NCBI GenBank assembly: GCA_009739215.1
Contig: VSJF01000003.1
Coordinates: 186,001 to 250,000 of the forward strand
DNA: 64,000 nucleotides
Direction: 5' to 3'
DNA from: Floccularia luteovirens
Taxonomy: Eukaryota; Basidiomycota; Agaricomycetes; Agaricales; Squamanitaceae
Positions 1 through 12,071 of the stretch are shown piece after piece. Position 1 is the first letter of the stretch. Each line of letters begins with the position of its first letter. The notes under the pieces were generated by a model. That model had not been told where the DNA came from, ran no database searches, and was given only the letters and a program-made list of their open reading frames with translations. A program made the translations under genes and the position numbers.

Positions 1-1848
1 GGCCCTTGATGATGAACGTCATAAAACCCTTCTATTGAAACTTGCCACACTATGCGACGGCGTGATATGTTGTCGTGTATCCCCCTCGCAGAAGGCACTC
101 GTTGTTAGGCTGGTTAAAGAAGGTCTAGGCACAATGACGCTTGCTATTGGTGACGGTGCCAATGACGTTAGCATGATTCAGGTGAGTTTACCTAGTTAGG
201 ATTGACCACAAATATTGATCTCCTTTTATATTTTTGTATCGTCAGGCTGCTGATGTTGGAGTTGGTATATCTGGTGAAGAAGGTCTTCAAGCTGTGAACT
301 CGTCGGATTATGCTATTGGACAGGTATGATAATCTCCTTTGGTTGTGTGATCACAAGCTGACTTTAATGAAAACGATAGTTCCGATTCCTCAAGCGCTTG
401 TTGCTTGTACATGGGCATTGGTCTTATGCGCGTAACGGAAACATGTAAGTCGCTGTTATCACCTGTCGAGCAACATTTCATGACAACCTTGTCTTGTAGG
501 ATCTTGAACTTCTTCTATAAGAACATATTGTGTATAGGTGTTCTATGGTGGTTCCAGATCTATTGCGGCTGGAGTTCCAATTAGTGAGTTGCAAATATAT
601 GAACTCTAGCCAAGCTAGATTCTGATGCGTCTACAGTGTATTTGAGTATACGTACCTTCTGTTCTGGAATTCCTTCTGGACTATTGCCCCTGTCATAGGC
701 ATTGGTTTGTTCGACCGTTTCGCAGGTATGTATTAATGGATTTATTATATCTGTTCTTCGTGTCAATCGTTGTCTTAGATGCTCATGTGTTGATGGATCT
801 ACCGGAACTCTACCGCTTTGGACGCGAAGGGAAATGGTTCGGAATGAAGTCCTTCGTCATATACATGCTTGATGGTATAATTCAAGTAAGCTCCTTTCTG
901 ATTCCTTATTCTGTGATGCTGAAATCATTTCCTTGTAGTCCGCCATTATATTCTTCATCATATTTTACCCTTACTTTACACCAACCACCCGGCATGACGG
1001 ACTAACTGTTAACCTATACGAGTTTTCAACGGTATGTTTTTTGTCTCGAATGAAGTAACAATTACTTATTCAAGTGATAGACGATGGTGTTTGCCGCTGT
1101 ATTTGCTGCGAACTTCTTCAATGGCTTGAACACAAGTGTATGGGTTGGTTGGATGTTCTTCGCGATATTCATTGGAGACTTCCTGGTTTGGATTTACACA
1201 GTGAGTTGAGATGAGTTCTAAAGTACGATAGTTTCTGATAATTATGGATCGCAGATCGTATACAATGCCATATCGCCGTCATGGTTTGTCACCCAGGTCT
1301 GGGGAAACAATCACATCCTGTTTGCCTCTGCGTATTTCTGGTTGTGTATTCCTTTGACGATCATCCTCGCCCTCACGCCTCGGTATTTGGCGAAGGCATA
1401 CAAGTTCGGATATGCGCCAGATGATATCGATATTGTTCGCTATATACGCAAAACACAGCCAGACAGAGATCTAGCACATGATGCAAAGGAGAAAGCAGGA
1501 GGTCTCGCCGGTTATGTTCGTCCTTTGTCCCAAGCTTCTCATTTGGAAAGTGTCCACTCGTTTGCTCCTCGACCTTCTATGGACCCTAGGAGTGTCAGTA
1601 GAACGGATATGTCTACTGGTATGCGGTCGTTCAATCGTGGATTCGATTTCTCTACCGAAGAGAATGGAGTGGCTATGAGGAGGATACAAACTAACCTTTC
1701 AGAAAGAAGACAAAGTAACCGAAACCTCCCCGCTACAAATGCAAGTGGATCTTCACCGAAGAGAAGAATTGACACCTTAACCCACGTATTCACCGTACGA
1801 CGCAACTTCCTTCGTCGCAAAGGTTCGGCACCGAAAGATGCACAGTGA
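1..1848 (+). CDS. P4-type ATPase (phospholipid flippase), 3' part
   Basis: C-terminal part of a type IV P-type ATPase, which moves phospholipids to the cytosolic leaflet of plasma or Golgi/endosomal membranes. The window opens inside the P domain: the hinge motif [11 protein letters not shown] is at 142-181, followed by [13 protein letters not shown] from 246. About nine exons follow, with introns of about 50-60 nt. They encode the membrane half: [18 protein letters not shown], the FNS-like stretch [19 protein letters not shown], then several hydrophobic segments. The cytosolic tail after [20 protein letters not shown] (from about 1380) is Ser/Arg-rich, and the gene stops at 1846-1848. The long C tail suggests the Dnf1/Dnf2 branch rather than Drs2/Neo1, but that assignment is inference. 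The 5' end lies outside the window, and the catalytic DKTG site is not visible here. Confidence 0.93.
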
Positions 1849-2441
1849 TTGGGTTTTTGTGGCGGATTCAGAGTGGATGGTTATCTTAGTTTCATTTAAT
1901 TTACGCTGTTTGCTACCTTGCTTAACTTAGAATGCGTTATCTTTTCTTTCCCCCCTTTTCGTTGCCACTACATCAGCATTTGTAACCCTCCCAACCCCCT
2001 CTTTGTAATTTTTTTGTAGCATAACAATCCTTCTTTTTCTTTCTCATTTTTATTTACGCTCTTATAGCCAATCGCTCACTTTCCATGACAGTACCTATAA
2101 TCGTACCACTTCATCCTACAAATTAATAATAGACAATATTGGCATGATTTTGTTTTTGGTTTGATTTAGCTTCTGGGATGTTTGAAAATCTTCGAAGACA
2201 TACGACAAGGTTGGAACCACCTGGGTATTTATTGTGTGAACGAAAAATATCGAACAATGACATTGTGTAGTGAAGGCTATTTCCCTAATGACAGATCAGT
2301 GAGAAAAAAAAACAGGAAAAAGAAGTGTGGTTATTGATGGTACAAGGTACATGATACATACAGAGGAGTGAGAAAAAAAGGAAAAGACTCTCAGAGACTT
2401 GAGTGTACAACGTGCATAATGGGCCCCACCCATCAGGTTAT
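1849..2441. other. Intergenic, convergent 3' ends
   Basis: Space between the flippase stop and the stop of the minus-strand DUF7918 gene. It is T-rich just after the flippase stop and A-rich towards the next gene, as expected for two facing 3' UTRs. No further gene is supported. Confidence 0.6.
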
Positions 2442-3802
2442 TCAAGTCAAATCAATGACTTCACGTTCTACAGGCCATTCGTCTGCTTGTGGTTCCATTT
2501 TCAATTTAAGATATTGTGCCAGGGGTCTGTTTGATGGTACAGATGTATTCGGTGAATGATTGGCGTTGGAACGTAGATTGTTGAGTCTTGCCTGAAAAGA
2601 GAAGAGAGAGACAATAAAAATTGATTAGGATTTTTTGGAATTCCGTCTCTAGTTGGAAAAGTAACTAGGGAGGGGACTTACCTCCAAACGTCGTATTTCC
2701 GCTGCAGTTCTTGTGTCAGTAATGGGATATTGATATTGGTATTGGTTTTGGCTGGTTTGAAGAATTGGTTTGGGGATTATCCCGTGTGCCATTAGCAGCG
2801 CTAGAAAATAGGGTTTTTTTGATCAACTTTCTCTTTTTGACATTAGAGAAATCCTTTTGTTTACATACCATGTGGTCGATATCGGAAGATAAAGGTGAGA
2901 AGTGGTTCAGTGTCTATATTATAACCCTGGACCATATCAACGGTAGGAGCAGGAGATGCATATTCATCACCGAATCTAGTTTATCAAATGAATTCAATCA
3001 ATGAAATTTTTACTAACTCCTCCGAACCCGAGGTAAAAAAAAAACTAATAACATACGTGACATAATGGGCACCTGCTTTCTTGGATCTTTCATGGACAAC
3101 TTGTGATTCGAGTACGGCAGCACCATATTGGTGCTCAAGCGGTTTGGTCTCCACGTTGACTATGTTCAATCTCCACAGCTCCAACTTGATAGTACCAATC
3201 TCGAATGTGGCATCGATGGTGTGGAGATATGCATCGTCGTCTTTTGTTTTTTTTGGGGTGTGTGTGCATGAATATATATCATATATAGAAAGGAAAGAAA
3301 AGAAAAGACAAATAATTAGTATTTCTTGTCAAATATGAGCAACAATATGCGGGAGAATTGGAGGGAGACGAAGGAGTGTTGTATTGTTTTTCATTCACCT
3401 GTAACATTAATCTCGGAAAACACGAAATCCCTCTGAGTGTAGTCCGATGTCCGGCTATACGAGACTCCAATACCATTCGGCTTGTTCGGGTATCTAGGGG
3501 CGTCGAGCATGATATGCGTATCGCATACCAGACCATCAATAGTGACTACACCCTGCAAAGCTATCTCTCTTGTACTGTTGTACCAATTAACGGAGAATTT
3601 CTAGAAAAAACCAAAAATACAGGGTCAGTCATCTCTTATAAAAACTCTCCCTCAAACCAAAGAATAACTTCACCTTTCCAACCTCCGAAGCAATCCAACA
3701 CGTTATCGTATTCTTATTCCTCTCAATTTCATGTACCTCTGTAGCCGCTCCCCCAATTGAGATCCACGCGCAATAGTTATCGACCTGTAGCATGTTCATC
3801 AT
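2442..3802 (-). CDS. DUF7918-like domain protein
   Basis: Multi-exon minus-strand gene. Assembled pieces read, in order: a beta-rich start MLQVDNYCAWISIGG with TVTCWIASEVGK-like text (3630-3802), KFSVNWYNSTREIALQG with a second-strand segment (about 3410-3600), GTIKLELWRLNIVNVETKP and KVHERSKKAGAH-like text (about 3060-3230), then FGDEYASPAP...LTFIFRYRP (about 2870-2980). A charged tail ends in EVIDLT at the stop 2442-2444. The order WI-EG-K, KLELW, HERSKKAGAH, FRYRP matches the DUF7918 proteins that are abundant in Agaricomycetes and have no known biochemical role. The usual start in this family is close to MLQ, so 3793 is as likely a start as 3802. The family call is from memory of its motifs. 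Confidence 0.7.
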
Positions 3803-4373
3803 CCTGGATTGATGGTATGTGGAGAGTGGAAGACTGTAAGACTCATTTAAGAAGGGGAGGGGATCAAGGGCGTTACTTGCTTCCCAATTATAATGGGCAC
3901 ACTTAAGTTTAAGCGCCCACAACTGCTGTGCGATCGATCGATTATTTTATAACGACGACCACGTGCACGTTTGCAAAAGCTTCTTTGACTCGATACGATG
4001 ATCTCTATTTACGGGAATAGATTTTCACTACAGTGGAATGTTCTCTCTGGAATGAATACTTTGCAAGGATAATAATTCGAAAAGTATCATGAAAACATAC
4101 ATATATACTATGTATGTTCTCCCGAGACAACAGAAGTCAATAGTGAAAATTTGACTATTTAGCTCTCTAGAGTGGGCAAGGGGGCAGCGATTGTAACAGA
4201 CTAAGCTATATTTTACAGCTTGAGATTTATGTTATGTAAAAGGAAAGCAATTAATTCCAGATTCTAAAAGACAAAATGAACGAGAGAGCAAGGAATGGGA
4301 TGGAGAAGAGTGCATTTTTTATGAAGAATAATATGTATAGTCCAAAATTACCGATTCTGTCAACTCTATCACT
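3803..4373. other. Intergenic, promoter of the DUF7918 gene and 3' region of the next gene
   Basis: AT-rich sequence with no supported coding exon. It includes a short perfect inverted repeat (AACATACAT...ATGTATGTT, about 4094-4119). Both neighbours are on the minus strand, so this stretch should hold the upstream region of the DUF7918 gene. Confidence 0.5.
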
Positions 4374-7239
4374 TCAGCCTCGATATCCTCTACGAACACT
4401 GAGCCTTTCAGTTTCTGTAGAAGTTCTTAGAGGAGTACTAACTGCAGGTTGTCTAGAAGGAGAGCTTGTGTGCAAATGAAAAGCAGAAGACAGCAAACCA
4501 GTATCAAAAGAAGGGGTTATTGCAGAAGTAGTGTTAGCGTTCTGTGGGTATACAACACCAGACATGGATGGAATAGCGGCGAACACATCTGTATCGAAAA
4601 GAGGCGTCGGCAAGATTGAGCCTGACGAGGACAAGGACCATGAGGTCGGCTGCGATTCATCTGGCGAAAGCATGTTGCTTTGTTGTGCAATACCAAATGG
4701 AGGGAGGGGATGCTTAAGAGACTCCTGGTGAAGAGGAGATGGTACTGGAGCTCTCATGCTCTGCGCTCGCGGTACTGTGATGTTGGATCCAGCTTTATCA
4801 GGGGAAGGCTGAACAATGTCAGGAATATCCGGTAAAGTGGGCAAAGCGGACAGGTGTAGACCATTTATGGACGACGAAGATCCTGACCCGAGCATTTAGT
4901 AACTAACGCTCACAAGAGGATACGAACAGATACTAACCAGTCGTTTCAGCTGCACTCGCAGTACTAGCACCCGAGCGTGTCCTAGCACGAGACCACATCT
5001 TTTCTGCAAATGACGCAGCTCTACCAATACTTGATGTACTCTTCTTAGGTGACGAGGCGGAAGGCCAAGGATGAACCTGTCCAAACTCGCTTACCGAACT
5101 TGAAGCAGAAAACTCCAGCATGTTCTCCGGAGGTGTGATAGCTAAAGCAGAATCCTCTGACGATAGCTCAGAAGATGTAGAGTAGCTATATCGCGAGTAT
5201 GCACCTGGAGGTCCATTTTGTGTCTTTGAAATATTTCCCAGTTTACGGAATCCGGAGAACCTTGAGCGTGGAGACTTTGGAGGATCAGAGGTCTTCTTGG
5301 TACTAGTCCCGTCGGCGGTGATAGCTCGATCAAGAGTAAGACCAAGTGGATCCCTCTTCATGTCAAAGTCAAAATCAAGTTGGGGGAGGAAAGACGAACG
5401 TTCCGGGGCTGCAGATTTGGGACGGTTGGAATCTTTCTGTGATGGCAAGTCAGAGGCCGAATAGGATGCCTCCTTCTTAATGGATGACCGAGACTTGGTA
5501 AGTGGGTTCAAGAATGAATGCCTAAATTTCGAAGATGCCGACCCGCTACGACTCCCATTGGCAGATGAATCCGCAGAGTGCGTCTGCGATTCTTCCTTAG
5601 TCTTGGAATGTGTGGTAACTCCAAGCAAGCCAGTATCTTTTTCCACAGTTACAGTCGGAACCTCGGTGAAAAGGTTGCCCTTCATAAGGGTATCTTCCAG
5701 CCACGATGCTTCTTGGAGCAAAAGTGATAAATCAGAACCTCCAGTATTGTTTACAGGCTCAACGGTCACAACAGGCTTCTGTTGCCTTGTCTGAGTTGTC
5801 TCGGGTGACCAACTGGGCAGAGAAGGCGTTGAAGTTGAAGAAGGTGTTTCTTTAACCTTCCTATGAACTACAGCAGTGAACGCAGGTTTGGAGCCTGTTT
5901 CTACATTTTCGCCCGGCTTGTAGACCACAGCGGAGCCATATTGGGTAGCAGCTGGGATGCTGGGTACTACATCTGCTGATTTGGTAGTCGCAGCTGAGGG
6001 AGTGAGAAGCGCGGTTTTGCTACGACTTTTTGTAGAAGCAGAGTGGTAAGCAGATGGTGGAGGCGAAGTCACGGGATCACGGGATGGAGTTTCTGGTACA
6101 TCATATGCGAGTTTGGCTAGTGGGGATTCTGGGACCTTAGGGCTGACTTTTTGTACTTCAGGCTCGGCACCAAAATAGTTCACTACAGGCTTTGTGATTG
6201 ACACTTCACCGCCCTGAGTGGATGTATCATCACTAGCGTTAACCGTGATTTTGAGTGCATTCTTCGTGTCAGAGTTGGACTGAATGGTGGACCTTGAAAT
6301 TTGTGGAATATTTGAACTTTTGTTCGATCGAGTTGAGTAAGACCTCCTAGTACGAGTTCCTGGTACCTGAACATCAGGCGAAGCACTGGCAGCTTTTTGT
6401 TGTTCTTCCTGGGATGCTTTATCTCCAGTTGTATGCGTCGATATTATAGGATCAGTCGACTTTTCTACATTTTGTATTACTGAAGCAGGTTCATCACCGC
6501 TGGGAGATGTAGAAATTGAGGAATCGTTGGCTCCTACATCCTTAATAGCTACTTCGTCGGGTGGTAGGTGTTCAGAAGGAGTGTTGGTAATTTCGAATGA
6601 CACCAAGCCATCAGTTTTTTTGGCAGCATCTATTGCAACTCCAAAAGATTGTCCTTGGGAAAATGATCTCTTCCTAGCCAACGTAGATTTGCCTGGGGGA
6701 TTGGGAAATTCTTTGCTTATATCAGGTGATGTTGGAGGGGATGAAAGAGCTGGAGAACTGATGGGAGTATCATCGGAGCTATCATAACTTGAGCTTGCGA
6801 GAGTCATAGAAAGAGACCTTCGCTTAGCATTTTGCGATGACCCCTGAAGGAGAGGACTTCCGACGGGTAGAATGCCACCACTAGCAGCCCTGATACCAGG
6901 AATACGATTTCCATACAGTTCTCCTTGCTTACGGGGCTGGAGACTCTCTATAGGTGGAGCTCCCAAGCCAAATCTCCCTCGAGGAACTGGAACACCACCT
7001 TTCTTGTCAAACTTTGCGATTTTCTCTTTGAGTTTCAAATTCGTCGAGCCAGTTTGTTGGCCGGGAGTAACAGGGATGGGTGAAGGCGCCTGTGGGGTAG
7101 GGGAAACAGTTCTTTGCTCGAGGGCAGCGATACGTTCCTTGAGGTTAAAAGGGGGTGTCTGTGCCCTTGAAGATGACCTGTCAAACACAAAGAAGGGTTA
7201 GAATAAGCACGTAATACACGCGAAAGAAGCGACTGACAT
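4374..7239 (-). CDS. Large disordered Ser/Pro-rich protein with LKERI/LKEKI motifs
   Basis: Three exons: 7238-7239, 4938-7177 and 4374-4882, total 2751 nt, exactly 917 codons including the stop. The reading frame stays open across both proposed introns (7178-7237, 60 nt; 4883-4937, 55 nt). No ATG precedes the long exon in frame; a GTG there sits inside the intron. Splicing CAAAT to G creates an ATG whose third base lies in exon 2, giving MSSSRAQTPPFNLKERIAALE. The N-terminus carries two short helical motifs, FNLKERIAALEQR and LKLKEKIAKFDKKGGVPVPR, and then FGLGAPP. The remaining 850 residues are Ser/Thr/Pro-rich with no domain I recognise. It may be a basidiomycete-specific cytoskeletal or signalling scaffold, but the function is unknown. 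Confidence 0.8.
7178..7237 (-). other. Intron that splits the start codon (AT|G)
   Basis: On the minus strand the sequence reads CAAAT|GTCAGT...TTGACAG|GTCATC. Donor and acceptor are acceptable and the 60-nt length is typical here. Splicing forms ATG across the junction (A 7239, T 7238, G 7177). Confidence 0.65.
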
Positions 7240-7499
7240 TTGTGATTGCTTCTACTTTGCACGAAGACTGAGATGGTTGACAGACGGACCAGCGCTGTCA
7301 ATACCAACAATGAAGGGACTGTAGTGGAAAGAAAGGAAGAAATGTGTGTAGGAACGAAGGGTCAGAAGCAAGGCTGAGACGCGAGGGGGAGGAAGGGTTA
7401 AGAACACAAAACTTGAGAATTGAAACTGTCAGATCAAAATTCTACTGATGCAACAACTAAAACCAAACAAATATATTAATTATATATTATTTTCCTATT
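7240..7499. other. Promoter/5' UTR of the Ser-rich gene and 3' flank of TRF4
   Basis: Non-coding. It lies between the proposed split start at 7239 and the stop of the TRF4-type gene at 7500. No clear TATA box was seen. Confidence 0.5.
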
Positions 7500-9747
7500 T
7501 CAGTCACTATCAATTCCACTCATCCCCTTCGAAAGCCAGTATGACCGCCGCTCAGAATCACTCAGATACTCCCCTTCTTCAACATGATCATCACTATCAT
7601 CTTCATCATCCAATATATAAACAGTATGCCTGTCCGGTTCCCGTCGTTCAGTCTTTCTTCGCTTCCTCGAAGGCTCTTGTTTCCTAATATCATATCTACC
7701 ACCTTCGTCGATATGTATATCCGAACGTTTGTTCCTAGAGTCCTCCTCCTTAGAATCCTCTGCCAAGTCTGACTCCCGCCAGGCGGAATGTACTGCATTA
7801 GCACCTCTACTTCCAGATGATACCGGATGGTTGTTGTTTCTTGACTGATTATTATTGCGATGTTTCGTCACAATCTTTGATTTTGTTCCGAGCATATCAT
7901 GCAATAGCCGTTTATCATAAAGTTCTTGAACAAGTTTGCGATGATTAATCGTCTGATTATGTATCAGTATACTGACCACATAAGAATTATATTTTATCTT
8001 TCATACCTCTTGGGTAATACCCATAACACTAGACAATATACTCAAATCTTCTGGATGATAACGGGGTCGCAAATGGACCGAGCTGCCATCTCTCCTTGAG
8101 TTGATGATTCCCGCTCGAAGGTATGCATTCGCCGTCAAGATACCATGAGCACCAGCAAAAGCGGTGCGCACTTTCTGGATCCCATAGCTTCCTTTGGAAA
8201 TATCATTTGCTGGAAAATAAGCCTTCAGACGAACGAAGCAACTAAGACACAAAGAACGACTCACATGGGTCTGCAGGGTCTTCAATTGACAACAGGAAAT
8301 GCCTGTTATAATCATCCCATCCCCTTTCCTCCTTGCTGAAATACGTCCCTCCATCTCGTAGGGAGATCCCAACGTCCGAAAAGTTGAAATATGAACCATA
8401 AAGCTCGAAAAACTCCATGACCAACACTCCAAGGTTCTTATCAGCATCGATTTCGCCGAAGCGGATTTTAGGATGCATCTGTAGGAAGCTCACAGCCAAA
8501 CAGACTATGCTGTAGCTTCCGAGACCACCACTATACACCTCATTCATGCTCCGCTGACTGAGGAAAGTCTTCACCACGAAAACAAGACTGCGCAATGCCA
8601 AACTTCCTTTTCCCTCTTCACCCATCCCGTGCATATCCTTGAGAAATCCGTTGACAATTTTTCCAGATAGTAGACCATTATCTTGATTGATGCTGATATC
8701 TACGTTGAAGCGACCATGTGTAGTCACAAATTTAACAATCGGGACTTTGGCTTTCGCGATTATTGTAACGTGCGATGTGATTCCTGACCGTTTCAAGATT
8801 CTTGCTATTGCATGCAGGACAGTCACTTTATCGCTAAATGCCATGGAATCCGACAAAATGACAAGGTCTATGTCTCTGGAACCTCATATGATGAGTAGGT
8901 AATATAACCCATATAGTGCGAATTGTAGCATACCCTAAAGGAAGGTATAATTTTGTTTCGAAACTTCCAAAAGGTATTATTTTAGCATCAGGAAATGTTT
9001 TTTGGATTGTTCGTGAGATGAGTTCAACAGTCAACGTTCGTATTTCATCCTCCACTGGTGTTGGAGATATCCAATCTGTGAAGGCTTTCACTTCTTTATG
9101 TAACCTTATAATAAAATTTTTAATTATAAGCGTAACATGGCAGCGTGAAGAAAACTCACATTTCAGCTACATTTCTACAACCATCCCAATCCAAATCGCG
9201 TATCCACGGAGCCACTCTCGACGACGCATTAGTGCTTTGCTTCTTATTCGTGTACCCATTGTCACTGTCATAGGCATCATACTTACGTTTATGCCCATAC
9301 CTCTCATTATTTACTACATCCCTCGGTTTTCCACGATCCCATTCCCGCTCTTTCCTACTACTACTACTACTACCCTCGACTTCACCACCCCGCGCCCTGC
9401 CTTTGCCTTTACCTGATGGATCCGTATTATCCAAACCCTTCTCCAATTCATTAGTATCATCAAACAACGGTATAAAATCCTCTCCATCTTCAAAATCATG
9501 TTGTTCGACGGTCACACCCACATGTTGGCTCCCAGAGTGAGACTGCGGTAGGTGGTTCTATTGGAGTGTCGACTGTTTCAGCAGCCTTTTCTTTTCCTTT
9601 CGGTGTCGATGACCCGCTCGCGATTGGCGTTGCATCTGCGGATTGACTGGCTTCTGTTGCACTTCGCTCTTTGCGTCTCCGAGTTTTACGAGATTTTTTT
9701 TGGGAATCATTTTTGGTTTGTTTATCAGATGTGGATGCAGGTGGCAT
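7500..9747 (-). CDS. TRF4: TRF4/5-type non-canonical poly(A) polymerase
   Basis: Nuclear nucleotidyltransferase of the Trf4/Cid14/PAPD5 group. In the TRAMP complex these enzymes add short A tails to aberrant nuclear RNA for exosome decay. Exons in order: a basic N-terminus MPPASTSDKQTKN (9747 down), an acidic region DFEDGEDFIPLFDD, then VAPWIRDLDW and KEVKAFTDWISPTPVEDE. The catalytic site GSFETKLYLPLG is joined by an intron (about 8885-8935) to SRDIDLVI, which supplies the two metal-binding Asp. The central domain with VDISINQDNG and SLALRSLVFVVKTFLSQR follows. The PAP-associated region includes GSYSIVCLAVSFLQMHP and FNFSDVGISLRDGG. A Lys/Arg/Asp/Glu-rich tail ends at 7500. Between 9500 and 9560 the reading frame of the N-terminal piece is offset by one base from the downstream exon. 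A very short intron or a sequence error would explain it. Confidence 0.92.
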
Positions 9748-9944
9748 GATACAGCTCTATGCCACTTGTGACGGGAGAGTTAATGAGATGTCGATGTGAT
9801 GACGCCGAGACTAAACAAACTTTTGATAATAATTTTTGATCGTTGTTTGGTTGACAACAAATAACTTTGTATAAATATATAAACGGTACTCTTGATTCAT
9901 CATAAATATATCAATTGTGTGCCCTAATTATCGCAACCTAACTA
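9748..9944. other. Intergenic: TRF4 promoter and 3' flank of the nuclease-domain array
   Basis: Short AT-rich stretch upstream of TRF4 and downstream of the stop of array copy A. Confidence 0.5.
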
Positions 9945-12071
9945 TTACATCTGGCGGATACCATCATCCCTACCCGCCATCACATCAGGGTTATGGAAAG
10001 ATGCAGGTTGGGAACACATATTCTGTCCTTTGGGATGGAGAGGGCTGCAGAATCCCATCGGAGGGCCAACTATTAATTCATCAAGTCAGAGTCCAAGAAA
10101 AATTCTGCGATACACTTGAGAAGATTATTTACCCAGTCTGACCTTAACCTTGACTCCGTCTTTATGCGGCTCTGTTTATTGAGAGTTAGCTTGCCTGAAC
10201 ATATTATATCATTTGAGAAGTTATATATACTTATAAAGTGTCTCCATTTTGATCCTTCGCCTGCAAAAATACCACTCTGGTCAGAATCCGATATGATAAA
10301 ATAAAAATAGACCAGTTACACACCAGAATTCTCAGTATTATGCATGCATCGAGTTGCTGCGTTCGCTCCACCTAGCGTATTCTTGTCAGGACATACCATA
10401 AACAGATTAACAACTAAAATAGAAAATACCCTCTGAATTTGTGTTCTTCGGTTGCTCATCGCACGATAAACCTTTCACAGGGTTCTTGGGCCAACCCTTA
10501 TTCACTCCATTAGGTACATTCTTCGAACTGCATCTGTTCGTGGTTTTGCAAGCACTCTTGTCGCGTTTTCCGGCTGCCCTGTTTATAGTGACAATCCATC
10601 GGGGATTATTCTCGCCTCCTTTACTGTCCTTTCTAGTGGAGCCTTTGCCTAATAGCACCGGTGAGTAAAAAATGAACCAAACAGGAGGAGGGGATGTCCC
10701 TCACAAAAGACATAGTAGCACCAGTTGAGGCAAACATTAGGGTAACTAAGATATTTGGGGTCATTATTAAATCCATAAACATAGGAATGGATCACTTACT
10801 TGCCACATTTAATCAAATAAACAGGCATTGGAGTAGCTAGGAGTACTACCACCCGGAGGTTTGCCACTTCCTCCCGGGCCTGCAGGTGGTTTATTGGGTG
10901 GTGGATTTCCCTTTCCAGGGGGAGGATTACCTTTTCCAGGTGGTGGGTTGGGAGCTGGTGGTTGGGAGCTGGTGGGTTCCCTTTTGGTGGATTACCTTTC
11001 GGCGGAGCCGCAGGAGGATTAGTCTTCGGTGGATTCTTGCCACCCCCAGATTTACCACGACTCGATAATTCGTTGACGTGGCTACATTCAACACTTAGAT
11101 ACAACTTGTTAATACCGCTAATGAGAGTGATGCTCACAAAGAATTCTGGTGCCCATCGTGAAGCTCATCATGTTCGTCATCTCCATCCAGTTCATCATCC
11201 TCATGCAGCCTTACATTAATAATTTAGCATCCTAAAAATGAGAAGTCATAAAAATGACACACCAATCATCCATATCGTGGTATGACATCGAGGGGGTCTA
11301 TTATCATGAAGTGAGACTCGAGAACTGGAATGGTACGAGAGAATCACCTTTGCGGTGTGAGTAACATTGGTCCACCATCCTTTGACTTTCACTTGTTTGC
11401 TATTCCCGCTCAATTAGTCACAGTAAGTATGTAGACAGTAATTATAACCATACAGAGCAGCTGAAGGTTTGAACCCCTTTTGCATCAAAGTCGAATACAT
11501 AAACTTCACATATTTTTCTGAACGGATTGATCAGCGAAGTACCGCTACAAATTTACAGACAACACCCACGGCTGTCGATTGTGCATTTTTCGTGAGGCGA
11601 ACATTTCCCTAGATATCTTTTGGAAAACCTGCATGGAAGGAGTTAGACAGGCAGTTTAAAGGACGAAACTTTAATCCCACTCTTGTGCTCAGTAGCGGCA
11701 ATTCTTCTCCGTCAGTGACAGCGTCCAGTTTGGCAACACACCGCATCGAGAAGCGGCCCTACCTATGATAGAGTGTGATTTAGCTTTCATTCCAAGAAAT
11801 GATGCGCGACTTACCCCAGCACAAGTAGCTGCAGCCACGCAGCTCTCACCCTTCCAGAAATCATGCTAATCGAGGATACAACTAATGAGTTACAGACCAA
11901 CAAGTAGAATCAATAAAAACCAACCTCTTTAGCACACTTGTTTATGAGAAAGTTGCACGACTCTTCTGGTGAGCCTTGACATTGGGGCCGTCCAGCGGTC
12001 CCAATAATTATGTCAGAGAAACATATAGCAAGAGTGCTGCTAGAAAGTAGAAATGCCTTGATACTCGGCAT
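9945..12071 (-). pseudogene. NucA/NucB-domain secreted protein, array copy A (frameshifted)
   Basis: Minus-strand, about 14-exon gene, nearly identical to copy B. It starts with a signal peptide MPSIKAFLLSSSTLAICFS (12071 down), then Cys-rich exons including HDFWKGESCVAAATCAG (11815-11865) and VGPLLDAVCCQTG (about 11725-11765). An acidic/His-rich stretch follows, then a Pro/Gly/Lys linker (10800-11090), YPNVCLNWCYYVFC, WIVT(I/V)NR and GWPKNPVKG. The nuclease motif CDEQPKNTN...ATRC is next, and a Cys-containing tail ends ...DGIRQM at 9945. Two breaks relative to B: one extra base near 11712-11716 in the Cys-rich exon opens a stop, and a 14-bp duplication at about 10947-10974 shifts the linker frame until a further extra base near 10840 restores it. 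I call it a pseudogene, though a splice change could bypass the first break. Confidence 0.7.
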
